64,000 nt of DNA from Desmodesmus armatus (lineage: Eukaryota; Chlorophyta; Chlorophyceae; Sphaeropleales; Scenedesmaceae), in NCBI GenBank assembly GCA_007449985.2, contig VIIQ02000045.1, positions 1-64,000 of the forward strand, given 5' to 3'. The translations under genes and the position numbers were made by a program. Under the pieces are notes generated by a model that saw nothing but the letters and a program-made list of their open reading frames with translations, made no database searches and had not been told where the DNA came from. Within the stretch, counting starts at the first letter, position 1, and each line of letters starts with the position of its first letter. Of the stretch, positions 33,272 through 43,521 are shown one piece after another.

Positions 33272-35200
33272 TGAAGGCCTAGATCGAGATTGCACACTGA
33301 CATGCACCAAAAGGGTTGTATCACGTCTGTATGTTGATTTAAAGGGCGAAGCTGAAGTCGCATTTTCAAAAATAGTGTCGAGCCTCAGTGCAGGCGGTGT
33401 TAAGGAAGTTCTGGCTGTTACTTTTTGGAAGACGGTCCTTGACCGTATGTCGTAACCCTTCTCTGCCCCGGCTCTTGTGCATTCTATCATACATACAGCC
33501 TTCGGTCGTCACATTTTTCAGGGACACTAGAGCGGCAGGGTGCCCAAATTTGCTTCGAAAGCGTCCGAACAGTGTGTAAACGGAAGCAGATGGTGATCAC
33601 TATGCATGCCGTAAGTAAAGCTAACCTCAACACATGTACGCGTACTTGTGGGCAAGGATGCTGCTTTGGAAGTCGCAGTTCGTAGCTGGGACAAACCACA
33701 GGTCCCACCCTGCGAGCACTTACTAATGCAGGCCTGGGCATGGGGCACGGGTGAGTGTCTTGGACTTCCTGAATCACTCAGCAAATTTCAGCCAACTCTC
33801 TTATCACCTTCCACATCTGTGCACACAAGGCACAAGCTGCACCCTACATGTACAAGATCTCCAGGTACTGTATTGTTGCAGTGACCACGACAGCTGTGCA
33901 AGTGGCCAAAAGGGCCGCACTCGATGACTGGCTGCACCATGCTGCATGGCAGCCAAGTGCTCGGCTGGCTTTGATCGGGAGCCCCCTGTCAAGCGAGGAG
34001 CCAACTATCACCAGGGGGGGGGGGGGGGCAAGACAGAGGCCAACCTTGACTGCATGACACCCTGTCGAGACATGCTGCTGCATGGCTTCCAGGGGATCGT
34101 CGCTGCGCGCACATGCACTGCAGCAGTGCGCCCTGCTCAGCTAAACCGTGCTTGCAACCCACACCATCGTCCTGCTCTCCTCTGGCTGCCAAGCAGAAAA
34201 CAGCCACCAAAGCTGCTATCATGCACAAACCTAGCCTGCGCATGCCAGTGCACAGCAGCAGCACTAGCACCAGCTGCTGAGGGCCCTCCTCGGCCATCCA
34301 CTGGCAACGCAACCTGCAGTGCACTACGCGGTTGCAGCAGCTGCTGCTGCTCCTGTGGCCACATACATAGCCACCAGCGTGCTGCGGACTGTTGGTTGAA
34401 TGGGATCAACCCTGGGGTGGTGGGAAGCGCTCCTCTGCTGCTCGCTGCCACACAATGCAAGAGCACTCCAACCTGCAGGACAGCAGCCATGAACACACAC
34501 GGCCCTTGCTTGCGAGCATTGCGAAGACTGGGCTTGCAAACCAGGGCAGCAACACAACCTGCAAACTTGAAGTCCCTGCCAGCTGCCTTTCTTATGGAGT
34601 TGGCCCTTGCAGAGATACTAGGTGCAAGTGGTGAAGCCAGCATTCTCTCCAGTCAGGAGTGCCCATCGAACCGCAGTGCCTTCTGCCCACCAAGGCAGCC
34701 CCTTAACCGACAACCTTCACCCACTCACCATGCAGGCCCAACAACATATCTGTTGTGCTGCCGCGCCCACATGGCCTGCACAGCACAGCACAGCACAGCG
34801 CGCAAAACATAAGGTATTAGAGTGGCAAAAGATGAACCCCCCTCCGTGCTTGTCCCCAACAGGCACACACCAGCACGCAGCCACGACCACAACTGCAACC
34901 TCGGCTGCTGCTGATGGGGCTAACACCATGCTTTGATGTAATGTTCAGAATTGCTCCAGCCTGCTGTGCCACATGTCACTGTTCAACAAGAAGCAAATCT
35001 TGCTGCAAGTGCTGTTCGACACTCAATAGCAGGACTTCAAACAGGAGCGAACCTTCCAACCCTCATCTGACCGCAACTCTCCCTGCATTCACAGCACACC
35101 GAAACCTCAAGATCCCCCAGGCCGACATCTCCTCCCCCAAACACACCAACTTGGTCACCAAGTTGGCAAGGCTTGCCAAGGCCCTCACCAACACACGCAC
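33272..35200. other. Region between the cysteine-rich gene start and the last mapped CPL3 exon
   Basis: It should contain the promoter of the minus-strand cysteine-rich gene (just above 33271) and the unmapped 3' end of the CPL3 gene. The missing end of the BRCT domain was sought here on the minus strand and not found. A poly-G run lies near 34013-34028. The longest plus-strand frame (33946-34812) looks spurious. Confidence 0.4.
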
Positions 35201-38200
35201 CTTTTCCGTGCCCCCTGTCATAGTCACCACATGTGTTGTTCCATCGCTGCACTGCTCGCTGCATGTTGCCCCGTACTGCTCTGCCAGCAGCCACAGCGGG
35301 TGTTGCCGGGGGTTGGTCTCCAGCGGGATCACACGGCTGAACACCAGCTGAACACCCTCAAGCACCTGGGGGGGGGGGGGGGAGGGAAAGGCGGCAATCG
35401 GGGGGCGGGGGGTGGCAAGGAAGATGTGTGAAACGGCCGGTGTATCAAATGCATAGATCAGAAGGTTGTGCCAGATGGGGGCACTTATGATGGGTGGGAC
35501 AGGCGAGAGTTGTGTAGACATCATCCCCCAACTCCACCCATACCAAACAATTTCCCACCCAAGTCACTCTCCCCCCGCCCCGTCGAGCTGCCTCACCCGC
35601 TGCTTTTCTGCCGCCATGACGTTGCGCACGTCCCAACCCGCTGCAGCCTGTGGTGCCGTTGACAGTGGCGCCTGGGGCAGGGCCGCAAACACGGAGGCAT
35701 GCAGCACCTCGAACACATTGTCCCCTTCTGCTGACCCACAAATCAAGCAACCCCACACCTGCTTGCAACCCCCCTTCATGACTCTCTGCCTCCACCCTCC
35801 CCGCTGCTTGTGCCCCCCGCCCCAACCCCCGCGGGCTCACCCGCTGCTTCTCTGCCGCCATGACGTTGCGCACGTCCCAGCCGGCTGCAGCCTGTGGCGC
35901 TGTTGACAGTGGCGCCTGGGGCAACGCCGCAAACACGGAGGCGTGCAGCACCTCAAACACACGCAGCGCAGTCATCAGCATGCCACGCCGCGGACACTCG
36001 TCCCTGCAGAGGGGGGGGGACACAAATCGGACAGCACAGCGCGGCACAGCACAGGACAGCACAGGGGTCATCAGCACAGGAGTCCTCAGCAAAGTCGTCC
36101 AACTCCCTGCCTGCCCTGCCCGCCATAACCCGCCTGACGTACTTTGTAACCCCTGCCCCCAGCTCGCCCCACGTGCACCTGCTGACCCCCTCAAACGCAC
36201 CTGTCCCTTCACCCCCCCCTCCCGCCAACACACACATACACCCAAACCCCACCTGTCACCCCCCCCCCCCAACACCCCCCCCCCCCACCCCCAACCACCA
36301 AACCCACCTGTCCACTTCCATCAGGCTCTTCCCCGCCAGCCCCAGCCGTTTCCTGCTGCTGGGGAAGTAGATGTACCTCTCCACCACAAACAGGTTGCGC
36401 CTGTCGTTGGGCCACACCGCGCTGCTGTCGTCCACAATCAGCACCACAGGCTCACAGCCCTCCAGCCCATGCAGCAACCGCTTGTGGACCACGGGGGCGG
36501 GGCGCCGTCGTCGCCGGTGGTGTCGGGTACTCCCTGCGCTATGACCCGACCGCCAAAGTAGCGCCCTGAGGGGTCCAGGAGGGACGCCATGGCCTGGGGG
36601 GGGCAGGCAGGAGTGTTGTAGTGTCAGAGAAGGGTGTGGTGTGGGGATATAGGGAGGGGCGCCCTAGAGGCGAAGGGTGACACATTGGACAGAGCGAATG
36701 TGTGCTGTTGCAAAAAGAAAGTTGCATCGGCTGCTATTGCATTAAGGCGCAAAGCCAACATGACTACTGTGCAGTACTGTGGCCCACTCCCTCACGAAAG
36801 CATGATGCAGGCCATACCATATGCTTCAGTACCTAAGCTGCGCACACACTGCCACCAGTGCGTCCGCATGCTTCCCGACCGTGCTTCCTGGCCCACCCAC
36901 CTCTGCGTAGGGTTTGCTGCCTGCGGTGTAGATCCACAGCTCAAAGTGTTCAGCGGCTCGCTGCAGGAACTCCCGCACACCCGGCCGCAGCTTGGTCCAC
37001 ATGCCCATGCGCACCAGCCGGTGCAGGTCCTGCTGCTCACGCGGCCGCGACAGCTGCACAATTGTTGAGACAGCCAGGGGGGAAGTGAGAAGGCGGAGAG
37101 TCTGTGAGCAAGACAGGGGGAAGCCCACTACTGATGAGACCCCACAGCCCCCCTTCTTGACAAGAGGTGTTCTGACGGAAGGGGTGTGGGGAGGCGAGGG
37201 GAGCGGAGCGCAGCTTGGTCCACATGCCCATGCGCACCAGGCGGTGTAAGTCCTGCTGCTCCCGTGGCCGCGGCAGAGCAAGAAACGATCACCAATTCAC
37301 CTGTTCTGCCACTGTCTGCTCCAGCTTGTACTCCCACTCCTGGTCCACCTCGTTGAACTTGACGCTGTTCACCAACGTGTGGTCAAGGTCAAGCACAAGC
37401 ACCAGCCGCCGCGAGTCAAGCAGCCGCGACATCACAACCTGCAAAATGGTGGCAAAACAGTCAAGAGCAAAGACCGCCTCACACATGGAAAGAGGCGTAC
37501 AAAGGGAAGTAGCACAAATCAAAGAGGGGGGGGGGCAGCAAAGGGGGCAGGGAAGGTCCAGCACAAGCACCAGCCACCGAGAGCCAAGCAGCCGCGACAT
37601 CACCACCTGCAAAATGGCGGCGGAACAGTTCAGAGCAAACATCGCCTCACAGATGAAGAAAGACGTGCACATGGAAGTAGCACCAACGAAAGAGGGGGGC
37701 ACGAGCAAAGGGGGCAAGGCAGGTCCAGCACAAGCACCAGCCGACGCGAGTCAAGCAGCCGCGACATCACCACCTGAAGCACGGCGGCAGTACAATGCAA
37801 CATGACCAAGCACCACTTCGCACATGGAGATGGACGCTCAACAGGTGTGAAAGCAAAAGACCGGGGGTGGGGTGGGGTGGGGGGGGGGGGACAGGTCGAG
37901 CACCAGCAGCAGCACACACTATTCCACTGCGGCACCACACCACACCCTGCGACAGGGTTTGGAGGGTGAAGCACCACACATAGGAGGTGCAACAGAAAGT
38001 CAAAAAAACGTGATGCAGACGATGGAGGCCGCTTGACAGGCACCAACAGCCACAGGAGGACTGGATTACAGGAGGACTGGATCGCAGCACCAGCATTGGG
38101 GTTTTTGAAGGGAGGGGGAGCCTCCTTCAGTGCCCTGCCATCACATCCCGACCCCTTCCAGTGGCCGCCCTCCATCCCCACAACCGCCGCCGCCACCACC

Positions 38201-39587
38201 ACCACCACTTCCCCTCTTAACTGTCTACACACACCTGCAGGGTGTCCCATTCTCCACAGCTACGCGGTGCTCTTCCGACTCCCAGGGCGGCACAGCCTGC
38301 TGCTGCTGCTGACCCCCTCTGCTGGGCCCCTGCTGCTGCTCCAACCGCACCCTTTTCGCTGCATGCTGATCTACACCACCACCCAGAGCATCCAGCGGCT
38401 GCTGCTGCTGCTGCTCTTCATCACCCAGATCATCACTTGCATCAAGGTCTCGTATCTCCACTGCTCCCCGCTTGCTGCCACTGAGGCCACTGCTGCCACC
38501 GCCACCAACGCCGCCGCTTGCTGCTGCTGCTGCTGCTGCTTCACCCGGTGACGCATGCTGCTGCTGCTGCTGCTGCCAGCCGTCGGCGGCTGCTGCCGGC
38601 TGCTCGCCTGCCCCCACAGCAGTGCTGCTGATGACGATCTTGATAGATGGTCCCCTGCTGTTAGCAGCAGCAGCAGCAGCAGCGCAGGCTTGCCACCACC
38701 CACAGCCGCCGCCTGCTGCTGCTGCTGCTGCTGCTGGGCCGCGCCGTCAGCTGGCGGGGGAGCTGGGGCATCAGGGGGAGGCGGCGCCCCCGCTGCTGCT
38801 GCTGCTGCTGCCGCCTCCTTGCGCGAGGCAGACTGCCCCGCCCCACCACCCTTGCTACCACCACCACCACCACCGTCGCTACCTTTCCCGCCTCCTGCTG
38901 CTGCACTGCCCTTGGCGGAGGGTGAGCTGCCCTTGCCTCGCCCCTCGCCCGGTTCCTGCCGCTGCCTGCCTAGCCCCTGCTGCTGCTGCTGCTGAGCCCG
39001 GTCGCCGCGCGCCAGTGGCACCCGCTGCTGCTGCTGCCGGCCCTCCTGCTGCTGTCCTGCTGGTGACTTGCTGCTGGTTTTCGGCCGCCCCTTTTCTCTG
39101 CAGTACATTGTGCAGCAGCACGCAGGGCACAATCAGCAAACCGTTCCGGATAACATTTTTGTGCATGGGTCAGATGAGTTGGACAAGACCTGACCGCACC
39201 AGGCACTTACAATGACCCTATCATCTTGATGAGAGGACATGAAAACAGGGGTGAGAGCATAGAGGCACCCGACACTCCTTCACCCGCCCCCCCTCCCCCT
39301 TACCCCCCCCCCCTCAAAAAATTCCCTGCCTTTTTAGTACCTGTCCGTGAAGAGGTACTGGAACTCCTTTGACTCTTTATGCAGGCCTCCACCTCACGCT
39401 TCTGAGCAGCAGAGAAGACGTCGTGCCTGCAGCAGCAGCAGCAGCAGCAGTATGTTGACAGCTGCTGTGTGTAACACACTCCTTCCTAGCAGCCCCTGCA
39501 GGGAGCCAAGAAAATCATTCCACGACATTTGTTTGACCCATGCACACTACAAATATGCATGCATGACTTTGCTAGCCTGCGCCCCCG

Positions 39588-39618
<31 letters not shown>

Positions 39619-41093
39619 ACCGCACCTGTAGTTGACTGCCGTCTTCATGAGGTTGTGCCCCAGCTCCATGTCCACCGTCTTGCCCAGCCCCGTGCTGGTG
39701 ATGACCGTCACGTGCTTCAGCGCAGCAAGGATGCGCCCAGCAAACTCGTGGCAGGGCGGGTACAGCTCAACATCGTCCTCACGCTTGCGCTGTGTGTGCG
39801 ACGGCAGGGAGAGACAGGGGGGACGGGAGGAGAGTGGTGAGGAGTGCCGTAGAAGATTGGGTATGGCAGATGCGGCGGCGGCGACGGCGTCACAACAGCT
39901 AGGCAAGCCAGCTGTCAGAGGGCATGATGCAAAGCCTCAGCACGCCTGTTGCGATGGCCCATACAGGGTCTATGCTGTTTCTGGGCAATGCCATGCTGCT
40001 GTTGACCCACCTTGACCCTCCTGAGCAGCTTGTCCAGCTTCTTGATGGCCTGCTTGATGTTGGGGCAAGCAGTGCCCCAGTTGCTGCAGTAGCAAGACAC
40101 AGATAGCAGCATATGCATAATCAGCTCATATGCATTTGGTTCGTTGTATACTCGTCACCGGTCTCAGCTGCTGGCCCAGCTTAGCTGCAAGTCATCTGCT
40201 ATATGTGTCCGACCCTGGGCTGCTCCCGCTGCTTCCACATACACAGCGTGTGTGCTGATGCCGCAGCAAGGACTGCTGCCGCTACCCCTGTGTGTGGCTC
40301 AAGCTGTGTATGCCTTATGCCTAAGAAGCACCAAAAGCTGTGTACGCCCTATGCCTCAGAACCAGCATGGCTGTGTATGCCTTACCCCCAAAAAGCACCA
40401 AATGGCAAACGGCAGCGCTGCTAAACCACCACGCACCTGCGTATCTCCACAAAGGTGAGGTCAGCCGTGAGCTTATCCAGCTCCTGAGACAGCTCTGCTT
40501 TCTCCCGCTCAGACGCCCTGTGCTTGCTGCTTTCATGCTCGCGACCCCCTGCACCCTCAGCTCCAGCTCCCCTGCGCTCCTTGCTGCCTTTGCCACGGTC
40601 CCTGTCCTTCTCCTGATTTTTGTCCCGGCCCCTGTCCCGTTCAGCTGCTGCTGCGCCAGGCCCGGGGCCTGCCTGAGGTTGCTGCTGGGCTGGGGCTGCT
40701 GCATCTGGCTTGGGCTGCTGTTGTTGCTGCTGCTGTTGGGGCTCCTGGCGCTGTTCGGGCGCTGCTGCTGTTGGTTGGGGTCCTGCAGCCTGTGCTGGGG
40801 GCGCTGCTGCGTCCTGGGCTGCTGCCTCTCCCTCCTGCAGCGGCACAACCAAAATTTCAGCGGGAAACTTCGTCTAAGGGCATGTGGTCATGCCACATAG
40901 CTGAGGTGGTTGAGTAGTGCTGGCACAGGCAACCTGCAGCACTTTCCTTCAGAAGCCAGTTATTGCCTGGGATGGGCTACAATCCGCAGCATGCAGGTGA
41001 TCCAGTTGCAACCACAGCTTTGAATTACCCTACCTCTCCCTCCTGTGGCAGCTCGCCCTCCTCAGAGACTTCTCCTTCCTCCTTGTCTCCCAT
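35201..41093 (-). CDS. CPL3: CPL3-like RNA polymerase II CTD phosphatase (FCP1 + BRCT)
   Basis: Exons: 41093-41034, 40834-40437, 40083-40011, 39789-39626, 39426-39341, 39107 to about 38229, 37438-37301, 37053-36901, 36593-36308, 36003-35841, 35365-35201. The N-terminus MGDKEEGEVSEEGELP resembles the acidic start of plant CPL3. A helical region (exons 3-5) and long Gln/Ala/Gly tracts follow. The FCP1 domain has catalytic DLDHT (VLVLDLDHTLVNS), WTKLRPGVREFL, LWIYTAGSKPYA, VVLIVDDSSAVWP, VERYIYFPSSRKR and WDVRNVMAAEK. The last exon begins a BRCT domain (VFSRVIPLE, HPLWLLAEQYGA, THVV). It should remove phosphate from serines of the polymerase II tail in the nucleus. Exons 39426-39341 and 36593-36308 each need one extra base, and a frame change occurs near 38690. 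The end of BRCT and the stop codon were not found. Confidence 0.88.
35592..35717 (-). repeat. Copy of a CPL3 exon 3' portion with its donor site
   Basis: 126 bases nearly identical to 35836-35961 (period 244), covering the 3' part of exon 36003-35841 with its GTGAG donor. It encodes VFEVLHASVFAALPQAP and WDVRNVMAAEKQR. It lies in the following intron and lacks an acceptor. Confidence 0.85.
37210..37276 (-). repeat. Copy of a CPL3 exon 5' edge
   Basis: 67 bases matching 36987-37053, the start of exon 37053-36901, with a few changes. It encodes the same QQDLHRLVRMGMWTKLR-like segment and lies in the preceding intron. Confidence 0.85.
37387..37915 (-). repeat. Tandem array of the CPL3 catalytic-exon 5' edge
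   Basis: Units start near 37387, 37555, 37732 and, more degraded, 37894 (period about 162-177). Each of the first three holds an intron end, an acceptor or acceptor-like site and the first ~50 exon bases, coding VVMSRLL-S-R-LVLVLDL. Only the 37387 unit continues into the catalytic DLDHT exon; the others run into CCCTGCCCCC-like sequence. Confidence 0.85.
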
Positions 41094-41407
41094 CTTGCTC
41101 TGGTCTCAACTGCTGCTGAGGTTCCCTTTGCCTCACAAGATGCTGCCGTCACGCTGTTGCCTGCGTAAGCCTGGCTGATGATAAACTGAATCGCGCGCAG
41201 CAGCACAGCAACAAGACTCCAAACGACGGAGGAACCAAAAACCTGGAGCTAGATCAACCTGGTTCAAATTTTGTTCAGACAGAACAGGGAACTGACACAG
41301 TTCATGATCACAAAACTGTGCATCATCAACACTCACGCAACTCTAGCCCTGGCTGTTGGCCCTGCCTCTGGCCTACTTTGTTCCAGTTCTTGTGCAGCAG
41401 TGGAACC
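41094..41407. promoter_or_regulatory. Shared divergent promoter region of CPL3 and CTF8
   Basis: 314 bases separate the CPL3 start (41093, minus) from the CTF8 start (41408, plus). Both promoters and 5' UTRs must fit here unless upstream non-coding exons exist. No TATA box is evident. Confidence 0.5.
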
Positions 41408-42327
41408 ATGCTGATCCCCATCACATCCCCAGATGACGGTTCAGAAGTGCAGGAGTGGGCGCTGGTGGAGCTCCAGGGCAGGATAGAACCCATGCAGGAG
41501 ACAGACCTGCAGCAGGAGCTGCGCGTGGGCACCATGCAGCTTTCCAAGACGGTGAGGTGGTCTTTTGCACGACGCTGCGCACAACCTAGGGCACTCTCCA
41601 ATGCTTGTGCCGCTTACAATGAACCTTATGTATGACTTTAAAGTCACATGCGCGCCTATTGTGATTGGCTGTGCCAACCGCTGCCTTTTGTGCCATGTCT
41701 TCTTCTGCTGCACAGAACAAGGACACCGTGCAGTTGCAGATAGGCTACCACGTACTAGAAGGCAAAAGATGGCGCTGAAGAAACCCATGGCCATACTTGA
41801 AACAGTGAAACCAGACCAACAGGAGCTGGGTGATGACAGCAGCAGCGGCAGCGGTGAAAGCAACACACACTGCAAGGTGAGGTCGTGTGCAAGACACTTC
41901 ACAGGCAGCCAGAGTGTGCAGAAGCTTGTTCCTCACATGCTGTGGGGGTTTGCAGCAGTACGGCCCAAGACTGGCCCTACTGCCTGCCTCTGCAGCTGGC
42001 AGAGGCGGAGGGAACTTGTTTGGCACTAGGCTGGCAGAAGAGGGGAGGGAGGCAGGGAAGGCCACAGGAGGCAGTGCTATGTGGCACCTTGGCCCAATTC
42101 CACCGCAGTACATGCTCACAGTTGGGAACGCACAGCACAGTACAATCGGTCAGGAGCACGTTCAAGGCAGGTGTGCCCCCATACGCCTGAAGCCACGCCA
42201 TTCATGGCTGCTTGTTGCCTGGCTTTCCCGTCTGTCCGGCTGTGCGCAGGTCATAGGCGTGTTGCGGCACAAGTACCTTTTCAAGACACGCCCCAAGGCA
42301 CTCATATCAAAGCCTGCAGGCCGCTGA
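41408..42327 (+). CDS. CTF8: Chromosome transmission fidelity protein 8 (CTF8) homologue
   Basis: Exons 41408-41551, 41716-41876 and 42250-42327 encode about 127 residues, close to the ~121 of human CTF8. Family signatures are WALVELQGRIE, QIGYHVLEGK, LKKPMAILE and the C-terminal HKYLFKTRPKALI. CTF8 joins CTF18 and DCC1 on replication factor C to form the clamp loader that loads PCNA and supports sister-chromatid cohesion in the nucleus. In exon 2, one base is missing in or next to the AAAA run at 41764-41767; with it the frame continues through LKKPMAILE and all exon phases agree. Without it translation stops within a few codons. A TGTAA at 42882-42886 is a possible poly(A) signal. Confidence 0.9.
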
Positions 42328-43521
42328 GCCTTGGCAGTGGCCTCAAGGCGGCGGCCTGTGCCACAGCGTTGTTGGCTAGGGCTCAGGCCCTGGGGATCAG
42401 TGTGCGGAGAGCCTGTACAAACTGTACCATACTTTGTTTCTGTTACATGCCCGGCTGGCTGTTTGATCTGTAGCAAGTGCTGTGCCTGTATGCCCACTCC
42501 TGCCGGTAACCTTTTGCTAAATAGGTGTTTGCTGGTGATGGCGGCTGATGCTGCTCTGGTGGTGTGTGCGAGCATGTTGACATTGTTTTGTTACAAGAGT
42601 GACATTGTGACAAACAAACTCCAGTGACGCTCGACCTTGCCACGTGTGCATAGGGCCAAAAGCATTGACACCCTGGAAGCCATCTGAGCAGCTGTGCCTA
42701 GTCATCAACACATGCAGCCACGATACCATGGCCATGATACCATGCATGGCAACCTCATTGCTGGGACACCAACAAAACAGCCCAAGTGGCACATGAGCAA
42801 TTCCTTCACCCGAACAACCAGAACAATCTGGCCTGCAATGCAGACGGAACCCCCGGGCTTGTGACATGTCACATGAATTGCTGTAAAGTTGGTCACGCAG
42901 CCGAGCGTGCTGCAACAACAGCACCCTACCAGCAACCTGCGTCTCACAGGCTGCAGCCAATGCTTGCTGCTGGCAAGCCTGCATCGTAGACACGGCCAGT
43001 GATGCACCTTCTGCAGGGCCCCTGCATCAGAGCAGCAATGGCTCACGGCCCCGCAACACAACATGTGCCTGATTGACGAGCCTGTGCATGATGCCCAGCA
43101 CCAAAGGAGCACTTGCGATAGTCGCCAACCCACAGGTGCAAGAGGAACCTCCGTCCAACACCAAGGTGCAAGCTCATTCCTTAGGGCACACAAGGGTTTG
43201 GTGTGACACTGGGTCGGGCCACACCGGCCAGGGGCTGCCTGCAACCCTTGCTTGAGGGGGGGAGGCTGGATTGTGTCACTGCAAGTCCACCAGGCTAGCC
43301 GAGGACTGCGGACGTCTCGGAGTGTTGCCACTCCAGGCAGCACTTGCCAACTGCTTGGCAAGCCGTGCGGCATATGCAGCGGGCACATGCTGTGCAGGAT
43401 GTGTGAGCAGCACATGTTCTGCACATAATGTGTGGCTGCGTACCAAGGCGGCTGGCAACTTTGCATCATTCAGGAGCAATGCTCACTGAACTCAGTCTGC
43501 TGTGATTGTTACTTTGCAGCA
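42328..43521. other. Convergent intergenic region between CTF8 and the transporter fusion
   Basis: No supported gene. The first ~270 bases are G/T-rich on the plus strand (CTF8 3' UTR); after about 42640 the plus strand is C/A-rich, as for a minus-strand 3' UTR. The two 3' UTRs probably meet near 42640, unless the TGTAA at 42882 is used. Confidence 0.4.

Noticed and set aside
33946..34812. 288-codon plus-strand ORF
   Set aside because: Cys/Ala/Pro-rich composition typical of an open frame caused by base bias, runs through a poly-G tract, and no domain or splice context supports it.
35445..36275. 276-codon minus-strand ORF
   Set aside because: It reads through introns and both copies of the duplicated CPL3 exon in shifting context; the spliced CPL3 frame explains the region.
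38371..39132. Long poly-Gln/Gly/Ser frames as separate genes
   Set aside because: CAG-type repeats are open in several frames; the stretch is an internal exon of CPL3 with a frame change near 38690.
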